In this document: one piece after another, positions 46,385 through 58,680 of the stretch | Layout of the letters: each line of letters starts with the position of its first letter | Position numbering within the stretch: the stretch's first letter is position 1 | Notes under the pieces: generated by a model | The model's database searches: none | Seen by the model: the letters and a program-made list of their open reading frames with translations, nothing else | Told to the model about the DNA's origin: nothing | Program-made: the position numbers and the translations under genes | DNA from: Plectrocnemia conspersa | Taxonomy: Eukaryota > Arthropoda > Insecta > Trichoptera > Polycentropodidae | Length of the DNA: 64,000 nucleotides | Direction: 5' to 3' | Assembly: GCA_009617715.1 (NCBI GenBank) | Contig: VTFK01000014.1 | Location: forward strand, 186,001 to 250,000

Positions 46385-46925
46385 TGCAAAGCTAACCCAA
46401 CTCTTAGGAGAAAATAAGCGGAATAAGTATAGACAGACGTCACATCTTACATGTTGTTCCATAGTTTATCTGTACTATGTTTTAAAAATATCATAGCTAT
46501 CCTTACCGATATTACTACAGATTTCTGATATAAGAGCATTAATCAAAGTATATTCAAACCGAATTTTGGTCAATAGGAGTGCGCAAAAACAATTATCACT
46601 TCTCAGAAGTCAAAAATTCACGTCAAAAGCAATAAAATCGTGTTGGCGCTGTCGTAGTGGGAACGCTCGGTAACGAGCGTTCCCACTGCGACGGCGCCGA
46701 TACGATTTTATTGCTTTTGACGTGGATTTTTGACTTCTGAGAAGGGATAATTGTTTTTTGCGCTCTTCTATTGATCAAAATTCGGTTTAGATGTACCTCA
46801 TTTTATTCTTATTTATTGTAAGTTGTATTATTATTATAATTTTTTTTAATATTTACGCTAAATAACTGAGTATTTCAATTGTGACAGCGACGGCACGATT
46901 TTAGTGCTTTTGACGTAGATTCTAA
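46385..46925. repeat. Foldback repeat family R1, copy 2 (most complete hairpin)
   Basis: The hairpin at 46556-46788 has about 114-bp arms and a 4-nt centre (GTAA), starting AAACCGAATTTTGG and ending AATTCGGTTT. The centre arms contain GTGGGAACGCTCG and CGAGCGTTCCCAC. The flank on the left (46385-46555) matches 1201-1400 in reverse. The right outer end carries CTTTTGACGTAGATT at about 46908-46922. No coding sequence. Confidence 0.88.
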
Positions 46926-47687
46926 ACAAGCTTGAATTTGGCTAAAAAATGCATGTAATGCATATTATGATTTTTTATGAAATTGCAATATCAAAAAAAA
47001 GATCAATTTTGGCCCCCGTTGTAAAATGCTGAAATGACGTCACTGGTTTAAAATGTATCAATAGTCTAAATATTTTGTGAAAAATTAATCGTTTTTACTC
47101 ATACGTAAATTGTATATGTTTTACTACAAATTACAAAAGGTGAATATTTTATAATTTGTTGTAATGTTTCTGTTACTATAATAATGAAAATAATCTATTA
47201 CTATAAATATTTTTGCTAATCATATTTAAATCATTAATAACGATATATTTTTTCTTTGATAAAATTCCTTGTTTTTGTAATTTTTTTATTACTTTTTTTT
47301 TTTGTGTATTATGTAGTATTTAGATTAGTCACGTAGTTGGTAGTTAAGACCAAGTTGTAAGTATGACTGTTAATGCCGAGAAATGGAGATTAACGGCAAA
47401 TTAGCTCGCGTATAAGCAACTATATAATAAATATTTAAGCGACGTTATTAGCTCTAATTATATTGCCTTTTAAAGCTAATCCTGTAAATTCAACAAGTAT
47501 ACTTTATATATAAATATTACAAAAAAAAAGAACATTGCTCTTGTATTGCCCAACCGGGCGTCATTGCCGAGCAAATAATTTAATCATGCTGCGACACGAT
47601 AGCACAAATTGTTTTTCTGGAATCAAACTGGATTACAATTTTTTGCCACAATATGCAATAACTTGCTATTATATGTTTTACCTATAA

Positions 47688-48173
47688 CCCTTTGAGAATA
47701 TGTTAGTATATAGATATGTTAGTATACACATTGAAGTAAGTTAATTTTACGTATAATTCCATAAGTATTTCCGTTGTTATTTATTTACTATTATATTTTT
47801 TGCTTTATTTATTTTACTACTTTTTCGTATTAGTAGTCTATTATTCAATTTTGTTTTTTTCCTATTTATTATAATATATATTATTCGACTTTTGTGGATT
47901 TTTTTATATCAATACAGAGGCTTTCAATATTTTTTATAAATTTAATATAAAATATTTTCGCTACATTATTTTCTTTCGTACTATTTAATTTATTGGTATT
48001 ATTTTCTAAAGAAATCATTTACAAAAAATAATATTTTTTTTAATTATAATATTTTTTCAGTTATATATGTAAATATATAGCAATTATATTATATGTAAAT
48101 ATATAACTATCTAAGGTACCTCAAAACAGAGAAAGATCGATCGCCGTACATGTACGGCGATACTCCTCAAAGG
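47688..48173. mobile_element. Possible TTAA-type MITE with a 22-bp palindrome (copy 2)
   Basis: Ends CCCTTTGAG (47688) and, read inward, CCTTTGAGG (48173). Near the right end is a perfect palindrome at 48140-48161 centred on GCCGTACATGTACGGC, then about 85 bp shared with 33530-33600. The flanks here are ATAA/TTAT instead of TTAA. A 486-bp element is an inference from short terminal repeats; the palindrome and the shared sequence are certain. Confidence 0.5.
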
Positions 48174-51100
48174 ATAAATGGTTTAAAATTAGTCTTTTGT
48201 TTCAATAAATATTAACAAAAAAATTGATATTTTTGCTATGTAATAAAAATTTGAGTTAGAAGGCATAAAATATATTATTACAGAAAAAATAGTCATACTA
48301 TTTAGCATATTCTATTAAAATTAAACATAAAAAAGTAATTATATATTTTTATATATTTTGCTAAGCAAAATGGCCGATTTTTCATAAAATCTGAAACTTT
48401 GTAACAGAAGTGTGAAATATTTTTGTATTGATCAAGATAGATTGAAGTATTATCATGTTTCACTAATATTATTTTTTTTATTAAAATTCAATATGCCAAA
48501 ATTGTTTATTGATCTAATTATATTTTATATGTATGTATAATATATTTTAGAATCATTTGATATACTTATATAGCTAAAACTATAATTTATAATGTACATT
48601 CATTAGAAATGAGAAACAATGTAACACCACAGGAGGTTTTACCTTACTAGTTGATTAAGACGTGAAATATAAATACAAAACATAATTTTTTCAACACATG
48701 AAGGTAAAAGCGATAAAAAAAAGCTCAATAAATTAACAGTTTTTTTGCTCGTAATTTCCAAACGTATTTTCATACCATATCTAATGTAAATATTTCACAT
48801 ACATTATTCAAACGCTCCAAATAAATAATTATAAAAATAACGTAAAATTACACAATTTCAATAAAATATTTAACCTTTGCAACTATTCATTCTCACAGTC
48901 GCACACAAAAAAAAAAATTGACAGCACAATGGTGAATTGCCTCATATTAACATATCAGATTTTATTGAGTTCCATAACTATTTTTTTAATTGAGCGAATA
49001 TGAAAAAATGCTAACAATCACAGCGAAAGTTTTTTTTAACAGCACATCGTAAAACGGTGAGCGTTTTATAACGTTAACCTTTCACACTCGCGAGGCACTC
49101 TGTTAGCACACAATTAACTGTTTTGAGTGCTTTAATTAGTTTTTATTTCTTATCTGTAAACGTATCTGAAAAATCGTTTTTTCTGACATTTCAACAAAAG
49201 AGGCGGAAAATAATCGATGCCTTTCAGATGAGATATTGCATTATATATATCAAAAATAAATAATCTAAATAACATTTAATAACTTAAGAGCATATACTGA
49301 ATGATGCGTTATCAGGAGAGATTATGACTAATACATATGGAAATCTATTACTTAGTGAGCCTGTGAAATATCAGGAAATATGATGGATCATGATGATCTT
49401 CAATATCTTCGTTATCTAAGTTAATTCAAGCAATTTCTATACTCAATTTAAAAATATAACCCGAGGCCGAGAAAATGTATGCAAATACGATCGGTTCAAT
49501 TTCTTGTTCCCTCCTTCTGTTCCTTTTTTTGCGGTAACACGCGATAAGAATTTGCATATCGGTCGTATGGAGGGCGCAGCAATTTGTCAATCTGACCCCT
49601 GAACGATGAAAAGGCAAACTTTGGAATTGTAATTTTTCATTTGGGCCACTTCGGAGACAGGGTCAAGGTCGGGTGAACTGATTACGATCGGAAGTTCATG
49701 TGAAAATTAATGGAATATTTGCGATAAGCTATGTAGGAGAAATTGTACGAAAGGTAATTGAAACGACGCGAAAAATGATTGATCTTATAATTATCATATC
49801 GTATAAAAAAATATTGTAGATTACAATTTAAAATACATATTAATATAAGAAGTGTAATTCATGAATATTTTTCTGATTTTACATAAGTTCTCCCAAATAT
49901 TTAATTCTGAAAACAAATTTGTACTGCAATTAGTTTCATTTATAGAGCGAGATAAATTATTTAAATCAATAATTTTTGGTTTTAAAATGAGATTGATAGT
50001 GATTAAGAAATTATAAAAAAATTGCATACACCTTTAAACACAAAAATAAAAAAAATCAGTTGTTTATATTATTACCAGATTATTGGAAAGTCCCAAGAGT
50101 GGTCTAATCCTAATCCTTTACAAAATAATTTAGATAAGGGCCAAACGTTTATTTCTCTTGGGATTTCCTACAAAACTTCCCAAGCATTTTATCAGCTATA
50201 TATTTATCCCTCACTTAGCACACCAATATAGATAAATAATTATATATAAATATATGAATATCATTTTTTTTATGTATTTTTAGATATAAAATTCTATCGT
50301 ATATATAAAATAATATTAAATTTTTGATTAAATTTTATAACGATTGAATAAAATATATTTTTTACCAATTATTTAATTGAGTACCTTATATCATTGTTGT
50401 CTTTATAGCGCATTATATTCCGATCGTTCTTTGTGTTGTCCAGGCGTTCCCAAACTGCGTTGCACAATCGTATGCAAAAATGGCGGAAATGATATAATGA
50501 CAAAATTTCCCACAATATACGACTCCTTAATTGGCCGAAAAATACGAATACACGAGTTTTACTGTTGTATGCCTCTATATTTTGCCGATTCTGCCTTAAC
50601 AATGTGAAGTGCGTTAGAAAATGTCACAACAGTGTGACACATGACGCGAAACAAAGTGTCACCTGTCTACTTGAAATGCGAAAATGTTGAAATTGTAATT
50701 AAATCGTGTCGTTTATTGCCGATAATTATATTTTTTTAAGTGTTGGAAAATGTTTCGGACGTGGGAACAATAAAGGATTAACGGTGAAGTGTTAAAAAAA
50801 GAACTACAGCGAGTCATGACAAGAACTCGTGGCGCCTGTGTTTGTCTGATGGACATCTGTGTTTATCGCAACTCCTTTGGGAATGATCTCAGAAATGTCA
50901 CTGATGTTTTTCTTAAAATGTACAATGAAGTGCGTGGCAGAAGCGAGCATTCTTGGATTATGTTAAATAAGTTACACTTAATTCAAGTTCACAAATGCGT
51001 GAGATTAAAGTATGCCGACGATAATGTAATATTGATTAATTTAGTTTATTTTAATTTCAAAATTAATAGATAATAAATTAACTATAAATAAATAAAGATT

Positions 51101-51629
51101 CCGGTGCTCTTCAATATTATTCATAATAATTAATTGCTACAAAAAAAATATAAATTAATCAACATGTAAAATTAAACTCGATTTACGTTGTCCTTTGATA
51201 AATTAATTAAAATATATGTTTTTAGTTGATTGCAATAGACTATGAAATTGTTGTACTAAATAAATATATTTTTATTGTAGTGATTTATAGTCTATAAAAC
51301 TTTTTATAGTACTTAAGTACTGTCATTAGTTTTTTCTTGCATTTACATATATTATTTTTATCGTTTAAAGAATTACACATGATATAAGAAAAGCTATAAC
51401 AATTTTCAAATTACCGTATAATTTAATATAAAAATAAGAATACTAAATCTTTGGGAAATAAGGTATGTATTTGAAGTGATACATGTAGCCGAAAAAAATA
51501 CTAAAATTGTCTATAATAAATAACAAAAAAAGTTATTTATTATTATAGAATATTTTTGACCTCTACTTTTCTTTAGGATTTATTTTAATTTAATTTCTAT
51601 TTCTAAACATTTTATCTGAGATATTTTTT
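48174..51629. other. Intergenic, no gene seen
   Basis: AT-rich. TTAACCTTTCACACTCGCG at 49077 may be another degenerate element end. The plus frame at 50789-51073 (94 codons) follows a GC-richer patch and has no recognisable feature. Confidence 0.45.
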
Positions 51630-53785
51630 TATCAATATATGTATAGCCGCTATTTAAGAACAAGATTGAGCAACAAACTTATCTGAGAGAATAATTTTTA
51701 GAACAAGTATTATTACGATGTGAATTAAGATATGGTAGTTTTCGTGTCCTCAAATTTTGTTATATGGGATATAAAAAATAAAATAAAAACATTTTTTATA
51801 TTTATATTTAATTTGATTTATATTTAAAAAGGATTTTATTTTTCGCTCAAAATTGTTTAAAAATTAGGTTTTGAATAGCTGCCATTTTGTAAAAATGGCG
51901 GATCAGCATGCTAACAAATTTAGCCGAGATTCCTTAAAGATTTATTTTTATAAAAACTTTTATTATAATATCCTAAAATTTAGGATAATTATTGTGTTTT
52001 TAAAAACCCATATAAATAATCAAAAAAGTATACTTTTCATGCAGTCATGATTTTTGCTTTTTTTAATGTCCGCTATTTTGAAATAAGATTTGGATTAGGT
52101 TGACAACAAATTTAGTCAAGTTATTTTTGGATCAAGTTTCATGTCAATATAATTAAAACTACTTTTGTTAAATCCCACAAAAATTATTAAAAAAAATGTA
52201 AAAAAACATTTTTTTTAATTTATGATTTAATTAAATTTTTATTCAAAACGGTTTTTGTCTCTATTTTTTTCTTAATTTTTTTTATTGAAGCTAATCTTTT
52301 TTTAGTTTTGAATAGCCGCTATTTAAAAAAAATGGCTGATCAGACCTAGCCGAGATTTTTACTAAATCTATTTTTAGAATATTTTTTATTTCGATATTGT
52401 TAAAAATATGCCAGTTATCATATTTTTAAAATGATAAAACTGTCAAAATTTATTTTTAATTTTAAATTTATTTTAATTTCAAAATGTTTTTTACATTACT
52501 TTTTTCTATTAGGTGTATATAGCACAGTTATGATTTTTTCATTTTTTTGCTAGCCGCCATTTTGAAACAAGATAGCGGATTAGGTGGATTAATCTTTTGA
52601 TTAATAAATTAATTTTGTTCTTTTTTTAATTTTTATCTTTTATGTTATGTTGTGAGTTTTAAAAACTTAAACAAAATCGCTGCTTCTTAAAATTTTAATC
52701 TTTTAATTACGTTTACTGAAATTATAAAAAAATACGTAAATAAATATCGTGCTAAATGTTTAATATTTTAAATTGCTTCCTAACTTTGTTCTTATTGCTC
52801 CTGCTGCTGGAAACACTCATTGAGGTTGTTTTAATTGTTAGAAGTGCTTTAAAAAAAGCGTCCGACGTTTTTGTTTATTTTTTAAATATCCAAATCTTTT
52901 AATTATTTTTACAAACTTTCTGGAAAAATATTTTTATTTCATGATACAATTATAATAATTTTCACGCATGGAGTATTTATAAAAAAATATGTAATAATGT
53001 TTCATTTAAAGTTAAAAGCATGACATTTAATTTCATTAAAATAAGGCGCCAGGGACATTAGACTGCCTTACTAATCAAAGGGTTAACAACCATATCCACA
53101 ATATTTACAAAATCTATTTTTAAAACAAGTTTCATGTTGATATAATTTAAACCGCGACAGTTATCGTGTCCTCAAATCTCGTTATATCTCACATATTATT
53201 TTATTTAAATTTAAATTAAATATTTATTAAAAATATTTTTTATCACAATTTTGCAGACGAGATTTTGACGAATTCAATTTTTATAAAAAGTTACATTACG
53301 ATTTGGTTAAAACTACGGCAGTTATCATGTCCTTAAAAAGCAATAAAATTACCAAAAAAATATATATTTTTTTAATTTTTCTCTAATATTTTTATTAACA
53401 GAGTTACGATACGCGGGGGGCGGAGGGGGCGGGCAGCCCCGGGCGGCACTTGCTTGGGGGCGGCATATTCGCGATGGAATCGTCTAGTGTGGTTTTTAAC
53501 CCTGAATAAACTAAAATTTATGTAAATCTACGAATACCAAGAGCTTAACAATAATCAATTTATTATTTTAAGAAATGCTGATTTTATGACCCTGTAAAAA
53601 AATGTATGGGGGGGGGCGGCAATTTTAAGGATTGTCCCGGGCGGCACCTACCCTAGCTACGCCACTGCCATTTGAAAGAAAAATGATGATCAAGCTAGCC
53701 AACGAACATAAAAGTCTATTTATCAGAAAAGTTTCATGGCGATACAATTTAAAATACGGTTGTAATGCTGTGCTATAATTATTTT
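51630..53785. repeat. Diverged repeat array with GCCGCCATTTTG-type units
   Basis: Degenerate copies recur near 51640, 51869, 52058, 52300, 52550, 53080, 53245 and 53670. Shared parts, in order, are TAGCCGCCATTTTG, ATGGCGGATCAG, TTTAGCCGAGATT, AAATCTATTTTTA, AAGTTTCATGTCGATATAAT and ACGGCAGTTATCGTGTCC. Unit length is roughly 180-240 bp with many deletions. The hAT-like element at 53399 interrupts it. It looks like an old tandem or nested amplification. Confidence 0.7.
53399..53667. mobile_element. hAT-like G-rich MITE (269 bp)
   Basis: The right end read inward is CAGTGGCGTAGCTAGGG; the left end CAGAGTTACGATACGCGG is a worn version. Both arms continue into GGGCGGCA and CCCGGGCGGCAC blocks. 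No 8-bp duplication remains visible. It shares about 60 bp with 30076-30176. Confidence 0.7.
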
Positions 53786-56097
53786 TTTAATATTACAAAT
53801 TTTAATTTAAAAATGTTTCATACTTTATTTGTTATATTTATATTCTCATTAAAACATATAAAATATCAATATAAAATAACATAAATAATAATTATGTAAG
53901 ACCATATCAAACATTTTTTTATAGCGGAATTTTTATTGTATTTTACTTCAATAAATCTATGATTATAACATAAAAATTGCATACATATTTTCTCAAAGAA
54001 AAGTAAAGATAAAATTAACTGTATCTAAAAATGAAAACTAATATCAAAAGTCTAAATGTACATAAATATTTTGGACAAAAAGGTTAAAAATCGTTGTAAT
54101 TTTATTAAATGAAATTCTATATTTTTGCTATATAAAAACATATCATAACTGTTTTTTTAATTTAATTTTGCTTATATAATAAATAAAAAAAGTTTCTAAA
54201 ATATTAATAATATTAAACATACACAATTGAAAAAGTATATTTGTATTTACATCAAATTACTATTTTGATTTGTAATTTATTAATTCACAATAAAACATAT
54301 AAACTTATTTAAAATAAGCAATAGTCACAGATTATTATTCATCTATATCATATAACAACTTACAACGACTTTACCATCACGGTTACTATTTTGATCCAAT
54401 AATTCAAAACGTTATTTGTACTAAAATTACACCATTAGAAAGAATGTCTCCATTAATAATGGCAATGAAATGTAAAATATGCAAAATTAAATAAAATACT
54501 ATTTTTATATAAAGAATTCCAATACTTTAAATATATATGTGTATTCAAATTTTTCTATCAAAGTTATTAAATTAATAACTATATTTTTTTGCTATATAAA
54601 GACATACTGTACTAACATAAGAAGATACTGTTTTTTTAATTTTATTTTACAATTGAAAGTTTAAGGAAAATCCCAACAAGTCCATTATCTATTATACATA
54701 CATTATGCAACTAAAAAGGGTTTAAAATTAACTGATAATAGAATATACCTATTTATCTCATATTCTCATGTACATTTTTATATTTTTTACTTAGCGTACC
54801 TGATCGGCGTCTTAGTGATAATATTAAAAAGACAGAAGCTTCATTATAGTAAATACTTAAGGTTGAAGTGGATGAGAGCGGCGAGGTCAGAGAGTTAAGG
54901 GCTTTGGCGTGCTTTCAAGTAGGTTTTAAATATGGTTTAAAAAGATAACCGTCGATAAGTTTGACCTGAAGTTTCTCAGGGCGGCCGCCCTTTTTTCAAT
55001 GATGATGACTCATTGGCTTAGGATATTCCGAAGAGAGTTAACTTTAACTCTCTGGATTGGCGTACAAAATAAAATCAATTAGAGAGATGCGATCTTCTCG
55101 ATTGAAGCTCAATAAATTCCCACAAGTCGGTGGGTTTTGGAGCGAGATGAAGTGTTTATCTTCGGAAGAAGAATTAGCCGGTAGCGTGTTACGTGACGAG
55201 TTATTGGCTGAGCGAATAACAGGAAACGAGACCGTTAACCATATATACACTCTCTCGGATTAATTGATCGAAATTAAACTGTACCAGCTCACATGGCCGT
55301 ATTTTGTTTCGTGACTATCAGCAAAGTTCATCTGATCGCAAAAAAGTTATATAGATGCTGAGTGTCAACCGAGACTCGTGATCTTCTGATGAGATTAAAC
55401 GAACGGTTAAGTAATTAGATAAGAAAATAAAAATATAAATATATTGTGAATTATTGTGAATTATATATTTAAGATACTCCTAATAAGAAATTTATCTCGT
55501 CAAAAATAGTGTTTTTTGATGCGGTTAACTATGTTACAAATTAGTTATTACCGTTAAACCGCTTCAAAATGTATGAGTGTGATAATTAATTGCTTGGAAT
55601 TATAAATTAAAACACACTAAATTTATAATTAATTACATACATTTATATATACATTAATTAATTAAATGTTAAAGTGAATTGATTGAATATTATTAAATTT
55701 TTATTTTAAAGTCAGGTCCATGATTCTATATATTTTATATAATTTGTTTATATGTATTTTTTAACACAATAAACAACTACTTTGTAAATAGTGAGACTCA
55801 GACTAAAATCAAAGTATTTAAATCAGTGAAAATTATCATATTAATTACATATGATTAAATCTTATATATTTTACCTTGTACGAAATAGCTAGATTATATT
55901 TTTTAATTCATTCATCACGATCCGTGCGATTAAGAAAATCTACGAAAACATAATTTGTAATGATCGATCAGAATTATAATCAATAATTAAGATCTCAAAG
56001 ACACGATATAAAATTAAAAACATTTGGTTTCATGTGAGATTCTGATCCAGGTCTTTCAGGTAATAGTACATAGTATTATATTTTATTGATTGAACAG
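53786..56097. other. Intergenic, no gene seen
   Basis: Very AT-rich to 54780. The patch 54830-55290 has normal GC, an inverted repeat GAGAGTTAA/TTAACTCTC at about 55033-55052, and overlapping 68-codon frames on both strands (55044-55263), which I cannot assign. Confidence 0.45.
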
Positions 56098-56445
56098 TCA
56101 AACTAATTTGCGCAAATGCATTAAAATAATCAATGATATCGTTACTTTTAAAACACAATTAAATTTTAACGTTGAAAGGGTTTCGATCTTTAGATTCTTA
56201 TCCACATAATTTTTATGAAATCTTATTAAATCTTCACCATAAAACGATATCAATTCGTCCGCTCCTCGATCAGGAGTCGATCCGAATAACCATAAAATAA
56301 TATCAAATCCATCTAGATAAGAGGCTTTGGGCCGCAAAAATTCAAGGAGCGCCTTATCAAAATATGATCCGACCTCCGAAAACAATTTGCCTCGGAAAGC
56401 TTCTCGGCATAAATCCGATAAGCTGCTTCTTCTGCAGCTTCTCAC
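56098..56445 (-). CDS. Unrecognised open frame, 115 codons; possible exon or gene relic
   Basis: Not recognised. The N-terminal two thirds look protein-like: SDLCREAFRGKLFSEVGSYF, ALLEFLRPKASYLDGFDI and STPDRGADELISFYGEDL. The C-terminal third runs into AT-rich sequence and may be read-through. An overlapping minus frame (56357-56587) extends upstream in another frame, which would fit a frameshifted relic. An acceptor-like CACCTGTTCTTAG lies upstream at about 56480. Confidence 0.22.
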   Translation of the reverse strand: MRSCRRSSLSDLCREAFRGKLFSEVGSYFDKALLEFLRPKASYLDGFDIILWLFGSTPDRGADELISFYGEDLIRFHKNYVDKNLKIETLSTLKFNCVLKVTISLIILMHLRKLV

Positions 56446-57113
56446 GGCTCAGCGGCAGCTTCCAGACAGTGAAGCTAAGAACAGGTGCGATTGGATATAA
56501 ATTTAATATGTTATATATGTATATATGAATCGTATTTAATCTGTAATGGGAGATTATGCATCCACGGCAGAGTCGTTCATTGTTCACGTTTCCTTATTGT
56601 GGCGCAGGAATCAGGTCGGAAATGTTCTGTTTGTTTGGGACTGTGATTGTGCTTGGTGTGGGAAACGGAAGTCGTTCTGTGTGTGTGAGAACAGTTGCCA
56701 CTTTTTCGGCCATCCACCCACTTGTGATCCATCCACTGTCTTTTAGTCTAAAATCTAAAATCTAAAAATAAAACAAAGACTTCCAACAGATGACTATACG
56801 TAGAAGAAAGATTTTTATCAATGGATTGATTCTACAATAGATTGTCTGTTGTGGAGGAATTTACTTCTATGGGCTACTTTTAAAAGCACCTTATATCAAT
56901 GTTTGTATCTAAAAGTAATTATATAAAGAGCTGTATATTATAAATACTTTTGCCGGGAAATTTTATGATGATTTTGTGCGTGAGCTTTTTTCTCGCAATA
57001 TAAATTATAATAGATACAAATATATTACTTTTATCAGATATACATAAAGTATAATATTTTATAATATATTAATAAATATAATTTAACTGATTGGCGCTAA
57101 TATACTGCTCTAA

Positions 57114-57521
57114 AATGTCTATGAAACTCAATTTGACAGTTGCGAAACGTCCATTTTCTGTTTAAATCCAAACCTAACCTAATGAAAGTTCTAAAACCAA
57201 TTATAGTTTTAGAATTTTAATTAGGTCGAGTCCAAAATACAAACTAAGCTAACTCATCTTTCAGGGGAAAATAAACAGAAGAATAGGTACAGACAGACAT
57301 CGCATCTCACATATTGCTCCACAGTTTGTCTGCAATTCGATATTACACTATATTTAAAAAATATGATAGCTATCATTACCGATATTAATATGGATTTCTA
57401 GTATAAGAGAGCTGATAAAAGTATATTAAAACCGAAATTTGGGAGGGCAAAAACAATGATCACTTTTCAGAAGTCAAAAATTCACGTCAAAAGCAATAAA
57501 ATCGTGACGGCGCCGTCGCAG
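57114..57521. repeat. Foldback repeat family R1, copy 3 (half element)
   Basis: The flank at 57114-57428 is the reverse complement of 1201-1499, followed by one hairpin arm (57429-57521) ending at CGCCGTCGCAG exactly where the centre would be. The second arm is absent; AT-rich DNA follows. Confidence 0.85.
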
Positions 57522-58379
57522 TTATTTATAAATAAATAATTCATTAAAGATATTTATAAATATATTGTATTTTATTAATAATAACAACATAATAATAAAT
57601 AAATAAGATGAAAAAACACTTTTTTTATATAATAGTTGGATAAAAAGTGTGTATCAGTAAATACTATAAATTTTTAAATTAAAAATAAAAGTTACATATG
57701 TATTTTTTTTATTGAAATATAAAAAATAATAATAATAATAATGCGGTAAATTATATTTTTAGCAATTAAAAGTGCAAAAAAATACTTTTTTAAAAATGTT
57801 TTTTATTAAAAAATTGCAATGATAATAATAAATAATTATTTAAAAATATAAAAAGCTTTTTTTATTATACAGTTAATATTTATAAATAAATAATGCATTA
57901 AATTGTTGCGAATTTCATTTAAAGACAAAGTCAATTCAACACTAATAATTTATTTAAAAAAGAACGACCTGTTAAAAATAAAAAGATAAACTCTATATTA
58001 CAATAATATAGCCAATACCAATCAGGACAAGACTGAGGTACTTGCCAGCGCTTTTTTTCGTCCTAAATGCTTAAGTCATGTTGTTTCACTAAATCATTAA
58101 CTTGCGATATAAATTAAAATTTTATTTTTATAGTTAACGCGCTTTTTTTTCTATAAAATATCGGTATAAAAGCCGCAATGGCGGCAAGCCCTTTAGAGCG
58201 AAGATTCAAAATATGTTTATTAAATTTAAAGTGATGTAAGCTCAGGTTTTTAATGCTTGTTTTCTATTTTATGTTATTGCCTTTTCCATTTAGAAGAGGC
58301 AGTGACAGAGTATGTCTTAAGTTTTGTGAAAATAATTGCTTCTGTTTTAATTCGGTTGATTTTAATATTTTTGTAATTT
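57522..58379. other. Intergenic, no gene seen
   Basis: Very AT-rich, with AAT-type microsatellite at 57726-57741. The last part, 58165-58379, may be worn downstream sequence of the reverse transcriptase relic that follows. Confidence 0.45.
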
Positions 58380-58680
58380 ATTCACAATTGGTTTAAGACC
58401 GTAAGTACTAGTTAAAATAGCTGTATCGTCAGTGTACTGTTTTTTTTTATTTCTAGGTTATCGTTATTATACAAGATAAAAAGGAACGGTCCGAGCAAAC
58501 TTCCCTGAAGCTCCTCAACTGGAATTTTTCGCAATATTGAGTATTCATTATTTAGTGAAACAACATTGGTTCTACTTTTCAGGTGTGAGTGTGTTAAATT
58601 AAGCACGTTAAATTTAGGGCATGAGTCAAATAGCTGGGCATACATATGAACTTCAAGCATAAATTCACTTAACACATATT
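58380..58680 (-). pseudogene. Non-LTR retrotransposon reverse transcriptase fragment
   Basis: On the minus strand, RTNVVSLNNEYSILRKIPVE leads into QGSLLGPFLFILYNND (58507 down), matching the GVPQGSxLGPxLFxxYxND segment of RT. After a frameshift, YTDDTAIL (58436-58413) matches the catalytic YxDD motif. About 100 codons remain, with frameshift and stops; inactive. It may belong to the same type of element as the pieces at 29.5 and 60.4 kb. Confidence 0.8.

Noticed and set aside
49077..53092. A 4-kb piggyBac-like element between TTAACCTTTC (49077) and AAAGGGTTAA (about 53083)
   Set aside because: The two ends match only loosely beyond the first bases, and no transposase frame lies between them.
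53391..53675. 8-bp target duplication around the G-rich hAT-like element
   Set aside because: TTTATTAA and CCATTTGA do not match; the call rests on termini only.
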